Part shown: piece after piece, positions 37,911 to 48,305 of the stretch
How the letters are laid out: each line of letters begins with the position of its first letter
How positions within the stretch are numbered: the first letter of the stretch is position 1
Assembly: GCA_003952965.2 (NCBI GenBank)
Contig: CM025854.1
Span: forward strand, 21,895,430-21,959,429
Direction of reading: 5' to 3'
Origin: Morella rubra
Lineage: Eukaryota > Streptophyta > Magnoliopsida > Fagales > Myricaceae
DNA: 64,000 nucleotides
Made by a program: the position numbers and the translations under genes
Notes under the pieces: generated by a model
The model's input: the letters and a program-made list of their open reading frames with translations, nothing else
Told to the model about the DNA's origin: nothing
Database searches by the model: none

Positions 37911-38499
37911 CTATTATAGTGTGAGCACCAAAGTCTGAAAGGTCATAGCTAATTTCCATGCCTGAGTTACCACAACCAACAACCAAAACCTCTTTATCTT
38001 GATATCTTGAACCTGATTTATATTCACTACTATGCACGATTTCTCCTGGAAAAGTATTTAACCCAGGCAAGGCAGGGATAAAACTTTTTGCTCCAGTCGC
38101 AACGACTAAGAATTCAGCAATATAAACTTCCATTTCTTCAGATAGAATATTCTTAACTTCAATCCTCCATTTCCTTTCAGTTACATCATAACAGGATGAT
38201 TCGACAGAACAATAATAACGGATATTCATATTAAACTTAGAAACATAGTTGTCTATGTAAGACACGAAAATATCTTTGGACATGAAGATAGGCGTTGTAG
38301 AAGAGTGGGGAACATAGGGAAGGGAGCAAAACTCTTTAGCAAGGTGAATATGCATACGATCGTATGATCGTTTCTTCCAAAGAGAAGCATAGCAATCCTC
38401 TCTTTCAAGGATGACATGAGAGATTGAAAAATAACTCAAGCATGCAGAAGTTGCAAGGCCAGAGGGACCAGCTCCAACTATCACTACTACTTCTTCCAT
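37855..38499 (-). pseudogene. YUC: 5' half of interrupted YUC10/11-like flavin monooxygenase gene
   Basis: ATG at 38499 (MEEVVVIVGAGPSGLATSAC). The FAD-binding GAGPSG is at residues ~9-14. LHLAKEF-like and FCSLPYVPH segments follow, then FLVVATGAKS and the NADPH-binding VVGCGNSGMEISYDLSDFG near residue 180. Host sequence ends at 37911; after that the frame runs a few codons into the MULE repeat and stops at 37855, so a truncated product of 214 residues is predicted. The residues before the break agree with YUC10/YUC11-clade enzymes (embryo/seed-expressed in Arabidopsis, from memory). The remaining exons lie at 29038-30025. Confidence 0.9.
37911..37919. repeat. 9-bp target-site duplication of the MULE, right copy
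   Basis: CTATTATAG, identical to 30026-30034. It lies within exon 1 of the YUC-like gene at about codon 194-197. Confidence 0.92.
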
Positions 38500-39663
38500 A
38501 TTGGTAAGCTACGTACTGGTTTTAATTTTTCTTCGTTTGACACGATGATAATGACTTGCTTATTCCAATATTTAAAGGACGAAATAGGCAATACATTAAT
38601 TAAAAGCACTTCCAAATGGCACTATTTCTTCAGAAAACCCCACTCCATGACGAAGGTTTTCAAATGTCAGTCTCATGCACATGTGTCACCTCCTTCATTG
38701 ACGCACAGCTTGTTTTGTAACTCAGGGAGCAAATTCGGTAAATTCATTGTATATTTTCAAAAGGACAAGCTTACTTAACTTTGCATGGAGTCTTTGTCCG
38801 AGAGATGGACATTTGGCTGTTCAAGGCAGATCCTGCTTTGCATGGTGATACTCGTGTTATTTCGAGAAAAAAAAGTGTGATTAATGGGCCAAGCTGCTTT
38901 GTGAGCTTGAACTGGCAGTTCTGGGCTCACCTCCGTCTGCAAAATCCCAATATTAGTCTTGAGACTTGCCAGCGTTTGCTCCAAAGGAAAAGTGAACAAG
39001 GTTGACCCAGCTGCAAAATTTCGCTTCCGGCTGGGTTTCCTAAGGCTAAATACATATCACATGTAGTTCGCAATTTTTTTTTTCAATGAAACACGCAATG
39101 TTAATCATTTTGTATTGTTTCTTTTTTTTCTATTTTATAAAGCAAGACATAATAACATCTAAATCTAGAACGTTCAAGAAAAGGAAACAAATCTATCACT
39201 AAAATAATCTACGTAAAATATCTATGTAAATCCTCGTAATATTGATAAATTATGAAAGAAATTAATCAAAATAAATGTCCAAATTCGTGAGATTAAACTT
39301 ACATAATTAATTAAACACATAGTCTCTTTTGAAACCTTCCCTGCAACAAGAAAGAAACAATGACCAAGAAAAAAAAGATGCAGAAATGGCGGCTTACAAG
39401 GGATGCAAGCTGTAAGCATAATTGGTTTCACTCCCTCTCTTTTTTTTTTTGGCGGTTTATAGAATCTTCCTTCACACATATAACGGGATTGATGAATTTC
39501 ATATCCCAGTAGATTCGTCCCTGATAAAAGGCACAACAGCGAATGAGTGAACATAATTAATGAGTGTGAGTGTGATTGAAAAGGGAGAAGCGCCTGGAGT
39601 TCACACGCACAAGCACAAGCACAAGCTAAGGACATCAATGACAATCTTTTTATGTAGCATGAT
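38500..39663. other. 5' flank of YUC-like gene, no gene seen
   Basis: Upstream region of the minus-strand YUC-like gene up to the solo LTR. ORFs are short and lack family features. The promoter cannot be located with confidence. Confidence 0.6.
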
Positions 39664-39684
39664 AGATCTGTTGGCGTGAGAAAA

Positions 39685-39882
39685 GTCAAGATTTGCAGCG
39701 CAAATCTTGACAAGTTAAAAGGCGTGAAGAGTCAAGATTTGAAGCTGCAAATCTTGACAAGGTCAAAGCGCAAAATCCACACCCCACAGAGTCAGGATTT
39801 GTGAACCGTAAATCCTGAAAACTCTAGCCATCTTTGATAGGAGTAATTGCACTGAAGAGAAGATTTGCAAGTCGCAAATCTT
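39685..39882. repeat. Array of four palindromes in the LTR U3 region
   Basis: Four inverted repeats share the core AAGATTTGC / GCAAATCTT: 39685-39711 (12-bp arms, 3-bp loop), 39731-39758 (11-bp arms), 39792-39818 (9-bp arms, variant TCAGGATTT) and 39860-39882 (9-bp arms). A half-site lies near 39761-39777. They lie upstream of the LTR TATA box and look like repeated U3 enhancer units. The function is inferred. Confidence 0.88.
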
Positions 39883-39910
39883 GAAGAAATTTCTCCTCCA
39901 GTTAAATACG

Positions 39911-39918
39911 GTGATGTT
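39911..39918. repeat. 8-bp target-site duplication of hAT element, left copy (right copy 44380-44387)
   Basis: GTGATGTT occurs on both sides of the hAT element. Eight base pairs is the usual hAT duplication length. Confidence 0.92.
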
Positions 39919-39929
39919 TAAGGGTGGGC

Positions 39930-40090
39930 ACCGGAATAGACGGAATCGGAATTGCCCATTCCGGTTCCGGTTCCGGTATCCACCGGAATTGAATTTTACG
40001 TTCCGATTCCATTCCGGAATTAACCGGAACGGAACCGGAATTGGAACCGAATTTCGGAACCGGAAACGGAAATTCCGGTTCTATTTCTGG
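39930..40090. repeat. hAT subterminal CCGGAA/TTCCGG cluster
   Basis: More than ten copies of CCGGAA or its complement occur in about 160 bp. A short counterpart (TTTCCGGCGGAAACCGG) lies at the right end near 44345-44361. Subterminal hexamer clusters are the usual binding sites of hAT transposases. Confidence 0.85.
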
Positions 40091-41048
40091 GCTTAAAAAG
40101 CCCAGATTTATTCTGGGCCTAAAAGGCCCAAATTTAATTTGAACCAGTTATTTTCTATTGCCATTATTTTTATACGTTAACAACACATGTATACAATTGC
40201 CAAAAAAGAAAGTGATGCTATTGCACCAAGTTATCAACGGCCAAACTTGCATTTCTCTCTTTTAAATATTTTATAAAATGCTTAATGTGGTAGTTTTTTC
40301 TAATGGAGTCTGACAAGTGCTAATTTCGTTTGCCAAAATTGCCTTGCCGAGTGAAGATCAAATTGAAGGCCAAAATGCTTTGAAGAGTGACGACCAAATT
40401 CAAGACCAAAATGCCAAAATTTGGTCTGTTGCCATCCAACTCCAAAACCAAAATAAACACCTTTAAAATTATAGCTAAAGTCTAAACAACTAAATTCTAA
40501 AACAAAATAAATACAGCCAAATAAACTCTAAATTCAAATTACAAAAAAAACAAACAATTAACCATACAAATAACTAAATAAGTAAACAACTAAATAAGTA
40601 AACATTCATCAAATAATGCAAATTCAAAGAAAACTCTAAATTAAAATTACAATGCTCTTTGAAATTTAAAAAAACAATTAAAGATAAAGATTGAAGGACA
40701 TCCAAATTGAAAATCCCAAACTTCATGGTTCATCCAACATTCCAAGCTTCTCCATCACTACAAAAAAAAAAACAAAAACAAAACAAAACATTTATAAAAG
40801 AAATATTAAGACAACCAAATAATCAATTAACAAAACAAAATACTTATGAGAGAAATACTAAGACAACCAACGAAATAAAAAGTCCAACTATTCAAGGCTC
40901 CAAGCTTGATTATGTTTAGCATATCCTCAAATTCTCCATCTCTACAAAAGAAAAACAAAACAAAACAAAAATATTTATAAGCAAATATTACAAAATAATA
41001 CAATTAAAAATAAAACATATATCTAGTGTACCTCTAGTCTAGTGTAAC

Positions 41049-43099
41049 TCAAGGATCATCTCCACCATCCACCGACGTCATCTTCATCAAGCATAGGTGG
41101 CAACCAATTCTGTGAACATAAGGGCCCTCCACGGTACAAGGTGCCAAAGAAGAGCGAAAACAATCCAACACTCGACCGGAAGTGCTAAAAGCAGACTCAG
41201 ATGGCACAGTAGTATTGGGATAGCCAACACATCCTTCGCAATACGAGAAAGAATCTGAAACTTCTGAGAATTCACCTTCCACCACAATAAAATATCAAAA
41301 CCCGGCACCTTGGGTTCCACATCTTCAATCAAGTATCTATCCAACCTCAGACTTACTGTCTAGCAAGTTTTGAGACTGTCGATAATTACCAAGACCTCCC
41401 CATAATCTTTGCTCAATGCTCATCTCATCCACACTTATAGAACTTTGACCTTCACTACTATGCGCTGCTTGGGTCATGCTACCTCCACCAGGACCACCGT
41501 TATACTCTCAAATAATATTTCTAGAGTGTCTCGCACCATGGCAGCAAATCCATGCCCTTATCTCTCCCAAAGTTATTGATAGCCCAATACTCTAAAGTGA
41601 TGAGTTTAAAGCGAGGATCCAATACCGAAGCTATAAATAAAAGTCTATTCACCTTCCTCAAATCCCCCCAATACTTATCATACTTACTTTGCATCCGTTT
41701 AGCCATGTCACGAAGCAAAATATCAGAACACGTGGTAAAGGTCTCCAAATGCAATTTAATTTTTGCCAACTCCTCAAAAAATGCATTTGAAGTTACATAT
41801 TCTGACCCCGATATACGTAGGGTGACCTCATAAAACACTTTCAAAAACTGAACAAACTGTCGAATGTGCTCCCAATCCTCAAATGTAGGTTTCCCAATCC
41901 CTTCCTCCCATGACCATCTTCATTCAAAAACATCACTAAGTTCCCATCTCCTTCCAACATATCCTCAAAAACCCCCCGAAATTTTTCAGCCCTTTCTAAC
42001 ATAATATAGGTCGAGTTCCAACGAGTGGGAACATCCATTTGCAAGAAATTATTTTCAGATAACATTCTATCAAACGCAGCCTTCTTGAACCCAGCAAGCC
42101 TTTGAGGACTAGATTTGACATACTTAATAATATTCCGTATCTTTGTAACGGAATCATCCAACTCCTTCAATCCCTCCTGAACAATAAGATTCAAAATATG
42201 TGCAGAACACCGCATATGAATAAAATCATGATTACAAACAACTTGCGCCCCTAGTCCTGTATGCCTCTTTTTCACTTGTTCAATTGCAGTATCATTGGAG
42301 GTTGCATTATCAACCGTGATTGTGAGGATTTTCTCAATCCTCCAACCATTCATACATGTCTCTATCTCTTTCCCAATAGTTGCCCCCTTATGATCAGTTA
42401 CACGACGAAAATAAAGAATTCTCTTCTGTAAACACCAACTCCTATCAATAAAGTGGGCTGTCACGCACATGTAATTCACATTTTGAACCGATGTCCATGT
42501 ATCAGTGGTAAAACACACTCTAGGGCTTTCCCTCACAAAGTCTACATACAATTCATACAATCCCTCATGATCGTATATCTAGAAGGCATCTTAAAGCGGG
42601 GCTCAAGTCTAGTAATCATTTTCCTAAACCTATCCTCTGCACAGTTCTAAAAGGCATCTCATCCATGATCAAATATTCAGCAATCCACCTCCTAACCTCC
42701 TTTTCACTATAATTGTCTAACTTCAACATTCCACTCATTCCCTTTTGCTTTCGAAGCATCCATTGTCAACCTAGATTGAGACTTATCTAATAGGTTTTGT
42801 TGCTTCAAATATGGCAAGCAACGTTTAGATGACTTCTCATACCCGAAGTCCCATGGTGATTCAGGATGGCACCCAACCTTGGCCTTACAATGATGACATT
42901 TTGCCTCAGGGTGTTCAGGTTAACAACTGGTAAATCTTAGTGAAGTGATCCCACACAAAACTTTTGCGAATATTTCTCCTTTTTTTACTAGGTTGATCTT
43001 CTTCTGCTGATTAGTAGGACCCTCATCTCCAGACTGAGGAGCACTAACACACTCATCAATTGGGTTAGATGGACCACTGGTACCAGGGCAAGACCCCAT
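41049..43099 (-). pseudogene. Decayed hAT transposase (RICESLEEPER/DAYSLEEPER type)
   Basis: The N-terminal piece starts near ATG 43099 and shows a CHHC-type (BED-like) zinc finger near 42870-42900 before several stops. The main block (41841-42560) carries CFTTDTWTS, the YMCVTAHFID strand, ILTITVDNATSND, MRCSAHILNLIVQEGLKEL and DVPTRWNSTYIM, the standard hAT catalytic-domain landmarks. The next block (41521-41844) is the continuation after a frameshift. The end holds the hAT dimerisation region (DILLWWKVN ... SRIAKDVLAIP, then VPSESAFSTSGRVL), split again by a frameshift near 41210. Several nonsense and frameshift lesions make this copy inactive. Confidence 0.9.
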
Positions 43100-43954
43100 A
43101 TTTGTAGTAGGTGTAAAACTAATAAAATCCATCTGACACAAAATACATTTGATTTTCAATTCATTAACTTCATTAGAGTAACTGAGTAACAATAATTAAT
43201 TGCAAAATGACTCGATCTATCTAACTCTAACAGCTATGTTCACAACCTAAATCATCTAAGCATAAAAAAAAAAAATTAAATCTAAAGTCATCTAACCATC
43301 TAAATAGTATGTTCACAACCTAAATCATCTAAGCATCATGCATCAACAATAATCAAAATATGTGAAGCATATTTAGGAAAAAACCAAAAATTAAATGACA
43401 AAAATATAATTTCCATGTGAAAGGCACAGTTATACACCAAAGTCCAAGAAACCAAAAATCAAACCAAAGGAAACATATTCAGCAAAAAAACCAAACTGAC
43501 CATAAAATGAGAATCCACCCATCCAACTGCCTATAAACTGACCATAACACCTCATCTTGGTTGGAATTCATTTTGGCTAACTTGTAAATCACAACACGTC
43601 AAATTGAACACACTAAAATCCTTTCAAATTGCCTTGCTCTCTAAAACAGCCATTCTCAGCAAAAATGCTCATGAGCAATCAAACAATCAGCAAATTATTT
43701 CACCCGAATCACCCTTCAGTTATTCAACATTAAGATCATGTGAAGACAGCCTATAATCTATATAAAGTAACTCATATTATTCAAACCCAACATTATTCAA
43801 ACCCAGCATACCTTGGTGAGACTTGAGAGTGAGATTTGGTGCCCAAACGATCAATTCCGAATCTGCCAAAAATCCCAAAATTAAATTAACAAACCCTAAA
43901 GCAAATTAAAGACTAAATATAACATTTACAAAACTAAAAATAACAAACCTTGGT

Positions 43955-44155
43955 GAGAGAGAGTTAGTGAGAGGTTCGGCCACCAAAACCCAACAATGGC
44001 AGCAACCCGTGAGAGAGAGAGAGAGATTTCGAGAGAGGGCTGAGAGATCTATAAGAGAGAGAGAGAGAGAGAGATGTCGGCAGAGGACTGAGAGTGAGAG
44101 ATCTGTGAGAGAGAGAGAGACAGATGGAGATTTCAGGAGAGAGATGGCGAACTGA
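43955..44155. repeat. GA-rich low-complexity tract
   Basis: Successive GAGAGA runs broken by short unique words, located near the right end of the hAT element. ORFs across it encode only Arg/Glu or Ser/Leu repeats and are artefacts of the repeat. Confidence 0.9.
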
Positions 44156-44392
44156 GAGATGGGGTCGAGGCAGTGAGGGCGTGAGCCAAGAAAAAAAAAT
44201 TTTGCAGAGAAGAAAAATTCGGCACTCCAATGTTTCACGCACAGCACACTTCGTGAGGAGTTCTGAGGAGTTCGTGTTGCCTGGGTTGTTTTGACCCAGG
44301 TCACGCGAGTTACGTTTTTTTTTTTTTTTTTTTCGGAACCGAAATTTCCGGCGGAAACCGGATTAATTGATCACCCTTAGTGATGTTTGCTC

Positions 44393-44398
44393 TATAAA
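44393..44398 (+). promoter_or_regulatory. Probable LTR TATA box
   Basis: TATAAA lies 13 bp right of the hAT insertion in the LTR. The hAT element now separates it from the palindrome array. Confidence 0.5.
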
Positions 44399-45060
44399 TG
44401 CAAACTCTATTGAGAGAGTTCGATGTGCCTCTCTGCAAAGAGCACCCTCGTGGGTTGAGAGATTGTGAGGAAAAATGTGCGGTGTGAGAGTTGAGAGTTT
44501 GTAAAGTTTTGGTTTTGCGAGTAAAATCAAAATACTCTCTTCTGTGGACGTAGGCAGTTGCCGAACCACGTTAAATATTGGCCTCCGTGTGTTTGTGATT
44601 TTTTCGTTCTGTGCTCAACAAGATCAAGAGACGAGGAAAGCAGATCCAAGTCACATATATAGTCAGCAACAATTACTAGCTAATATGACTTCACATCTTA
44701 GTGTGAATTCTTTTGGACAAAAAAAATACAGAAAAATATACTATTGAAGATGAAAATATATCCATGAGATAGACTAAATAAAGATGGTGATAGAGAGAAG
44801 CTGGTCGACGAGGAAGTCGAGCTCTTCCCGCTAACTCTGGGAGTGGTGATATAGAAGAGAGTCATCAGAGAAGATTTTGAGAGAAAACACAGAGAGAGAA
44901 AGAAAGAGATACGAGTGATTATTTTTCCGAAGTTGCACTTGTATGCTCATTATTCGAATACTTATAGATGGGTAAGTGATTAATAAATAGATATGTATAT
45001 TTTTAATAACCAGTTGTCCAAGCAATTAACAAATATTATACTTTAAAAAAAAAAAAATTA

Positions 45061-45938
45061 AGACCCCGTTTGTTTTAACGTAATGTACGTTTTTTTTAGA
45101 AAGTAGTTTTAAATGCATTATGTTTCAGTAAAGTATCTTAATTTTCAGTGTTTGATTATTACATCAAACATATTTTCTAAAAGTAGTTTTCAATGCTTGA
45201 CGCATGTTGTATTTTCTGTAATCTTATATGATTAATAAATTTAATTCTTAATATCAATTTAAAATAAAATAAAATAATATAAATTTTTGAGAGACTAAAA
45301 AAGGGGACTGGTCATGACAGAAGATGCCAGAACTAAGAACCTTCATGGAGTGAGAGAGGGAGAGAGAGGATTGTCAAGTGACAGTCTATGGAGTGAGACT
45401 ATTGAGTGTCGAGTGAGAGATTGTGTAGGGCTGTTCAAATCATGGCGAGAAGTTTGCAACCTGACCCTGTAAAAAGATAAAACCATCAGGGTCGGGTTCC
45501 TTGTAATACTTCAGTTTTAAGTCAAGTTATAAGATAATTAAAACACTTAAAAGTGAGTAAAACTATGTCGTGCATAACAAATTTTTTTTTTTTTTTAAAT
45601 CATGTTAGAGACCCAAAATTGAACCTGATTTTTCTAGTTCATATTTTAAAACCCAACCCCGACCTTGATGTAACCTGACTTGTTCAGGTTGAGTCGAGTC
45701 AATTCCCAGTTAGGAGGTCAAGTCGGTGGGTTTTTTGCCACCCCTGAGACTGGAAGAGGCAGGTCAAAAAAAAAATTCACTAGTTTTAGAAAGTAAGCCG
45801 CTTTCAGGAAAGCTATGTTGTGTTTACGGTCAACCGAATTAAGTTTTGATTGACTATATTTTACAAGGCTCTCCAAACAATCGAAAGTATGGAAAGTACT
45901 TTACAAAAATAAAATACAGAAAAACAAACGGAGCCTAA
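45061..45938. mobile_element. MITE-like element with a nested insertion
   Basis: The left end AGACCCCGTTTGTTTTA is mirrored at the right (reverse complement TTAGGCTCCGTTTGTTT). Both halves carry related words (AAAGTAGTTTT, AAAGTACTTT). The centre is interrupted by the element at 45427-45748. Confidence 0.55.
45427..45748. mobile_element. Small hAT-like element nested in the MITE
   Basis: Begins AGGGCTGTTCAAATC and ends TTTTTTGCCACCCCTGA (reverse complement TCAGGGGTGGCAAAAAA). The GGG(C/G)TG(T/G)-type ends and the 'Gly/His-less' AACCTGACC-type interior match small hAT derivatives. No coding capacity. Confidence 0.45.
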
Positions 45939-46534
45939 GATATCTACCGTTCACATAGTTGAAATTATTACTACTAATTAGAATTTTATTTTCAAATTTT
46001 CAAATCCTGAATCAGCCAGTCGTGCATATCCTTTGGCTATGGATAAAATAATTATCCCAAAAGCTTACAGCAAATTGTTGATGATTATTCGTACATATTA
46101 TTAAAAAAAATATGATAGGATAAGATAGAAGGAAATTAAAAAAAAAAAAAAAGTGGAGAATAGTTCTTCCTTTACAGGGAAAAAAAAAAATCGTCTTTTT
46201 GGATGGTAGCTGAATATATAGTACCAACAGTAAATGGCCCTTATGAATCTATGATTGCATATGTGACCATCTAAAAGAATGCGCGGGCCGCCGTTGCAAA
46301 TGGGCTTGGGTAGGCAGGAGACTTTACAACTGCTGTGATTGCACAAGGCCGCTTTAACTGGACGACCCGGAACTTGAAAAGAACCAAAAACATGTCCAGT
46401 GAGAGTCCACGCCCGCGCGCCCTCCCCTCTTTCCTTTAAATTTTTTTTAAAAGAGAAGAAACAATTACATATAATTTTTTGTTTTGGTTTCCTTTTGGAC
46501 CCATGACATATTGGCAATAGTGGTAGGCTGGTAC

Positions 46535-47264
46535 CTAGGTTATATTTGAGCCGAATATTTGGTTGTCGGCTCGTTAGATATATATGCAAATTCAAGTTTC
46601 AGCCAAACTTGAATCAAGTTTTTGCAAAGGCATTCGAATTCGGCTCGGTTAGAATTTTTCATAGTCAAACAAACTCGAGCTCAATTAAGCATATATATAC
46701 GAGTCGAATTCGAGCTTATTTGAACCGAGCTCAAACTTGAACCAACCAATAAAGTATAAGCTTAGAAAACATAAATATCACAAATAAAACTCAAATTAAA
46801 TCTCAACATATGGTGTCATTGTACATAGTACATGACATATCACAAACACTTGACATTTATGTGAATTTTTTTATAGAAAATATTTAGATTCATATATAAC
46901 CTATGTTAATTGACAAAAATGACCGACAATATATATTAATATATAGAGGGCATAACAAATCCTTATGGATGAAAATTATCCATTCATATATTAATATAAT
47001 CAAATGCATATTTTACTTCACTATTAAATATAAATCAACAAATAAATAAGAAACTTGTAATACATACAAGTGTATGAGCTTTTAAATGAGCCAAGTCGAG
47101 CTTTATACAAGTTTTATATTCGTGAGCTTAAATCGAGCTGAACCGAGTTTGGCTTGTTTAATATTTGAGCAAAAAATGATGTTATAATGAATCGAGCTTA
47201 AGTCGAGTTTATATGAGTCGAGTTTGAGTTGTCCATGAACAACTCGGTTCATTTTATAACCCTA
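46535..47264. mobile_element. hAT-like non-autonomous element rich in TCGAG words
   Basis: Left end TAGGTTATATTTGAGCCGA and right end (reverse complement) TAGGGTTATAAAATGAACCG are inverted copies. Both flanks inside are rich in TCGAGC/GAGCTC words. No ORF. A clear target duplication was not seen. Confidence 0.5.
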
Positions 47265-47329
47265 GTGGTAGCACTCTGTTTCACATGTTCTTCCCTTTTG
47301 TAGGTTGAAGCCAAAAACACAAACTTGAA

Positions 47330-47377
47330 GAGAGAGAGAGAGACAGAGAGAGACAGAGACAGAGAGAGACAGAGACA
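47330..47377. repeat. GA/GACA microsatellite
   Basis: AG runs interspersed with regular GACAGAGA units. Confidence 0.95.
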
Positions 47378-48305
47378 AGGAAAGAATTAGTTCAATTCTA
47401 TTAGTACATGGTACAATTTGAAAAAGAGATGAACACAACACGTGAGTCTTATGATATTTAATGTTGTTTGTGTATTCTTATTATATTTATCTTTTTTCAA
47501 TTGTATCATGCAATTCGGACAAGAATTGTAGATATGATCTAACTTGATTAAAAATCCATCTACACAACAGTTGCTTAATTTTTTATTTTTTTTTCAGAAG
47601 AAAACATAGCTTTTTTCACTTATTATGAAGTCCAAATAAAAACAACATACAAAATAATATTGGAATACTCGTGGCTGTACAGAAGAATAGGTGCAAATTT
47701 TGGCTATATACCATATGGAAGTTTAGCTCAAAAATTGTGTTAATTAATCCATAACTCTTCTGTTTCCTTCCCCAAAAAAAAGGCAATAAAAATAATTTTA
47801 CAAAGAAGAGGAAATCCATAGTATTGTAAACTAAAAGAAAAGTTATATATTTATTATATATTTTGCATTAATTCTAACAACTGAATTTGAAAAGATAAAA
47901 TAATATTTAGACGTAATTACATTAAAAAACTTTATAGTATTAAAAAGTTACAAATAAACTTTCGAGATAAGATGAATTACAAATAATTTCTTGAATTCGA
48001 TATTTCCTAAAAAACAGATCCTCCACATATTCAGGTTACAAATAAACTATCAAATATATTTCTTATATTTTTTAATTTATGAAAGTGTATTGCCTAGTTT
48101 TTAACGGAATATATCCACCTCTAATACTTGCCACCCAAATCGAATCTTCGATTTCGAGAAATGGACGTCAACCAAAAGGACGGGAAAAAAAAAAAAAAAA
48201 AGAATTGACACCCTGGAGGAATTGAAAAGGACTAATAGTTATAGCCCAATCTCAGGCTCTCAGCACGTCTGAACTCACAAGCCAGAACTTGGGGGCGAGA
48301 GAGAG

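Larger units (their letters stand above)
39919..44379. mobile_element. hAT-superfamily element, 4.46 kb, nested in the solo LTR
   Basis: Terminal inverted repeats begin TAAGGGTG on both ends and the element is bordered by an exact 8-bp duplication. It holds a decayed hAT transposase on the minus strand (41049-43099) and CCGGAA-rich subterminal repeats. It is inserted about 10 bp upstream of the LTR TATA box. Confidence 0.92.
39669..44620 (+). mobile_element. Solo LTR of a (probably Copia-type) retrotransposon, split by a hAT element
   Basis: The sequence begins TGTTGGCGTG and ends GTGCTCAACA, the TG...CA inverted ends of an LTR. It is flanked by an exact 5-bp duplication AGATC at 39664-39668 and 44621-44625. 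Without the nested hAT and one 8-bp duplication, the LTR is about 483 bp. No internal gag/pol region is present, so it is a solo LTR left by recombination between two LTRs. Orientation is inferred from the palindrome array preceding a TATAAA at 44393. The Copia assignment rests only on LTR length and ends. Confidence 0.85.
44626..48305. other. Repeat-rich intergenic region
   Basis: Between the solo LTR and BolA2 lie at least three mini-elements (45061-45938 with 45427-45748 inside it, and 46535-47264), a GA/GACA microsatellite and AT-rich DNA. No gene is supported. Confidence 0.6.

Noticed and set aside
39685..39882. CRISPR-like array
   Set aside because: The repeats are palindromes of unequal length inside an eukaryotic LTR with a 5-bp duplication; there is no leader, cas gene or regular spacer.
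43906..44304. 132-residue ORF rich in Leu/Ser on the minus strand
   Set aside because: It translates a GA/CT simple repeat at the hAT end and has no protein-like features.
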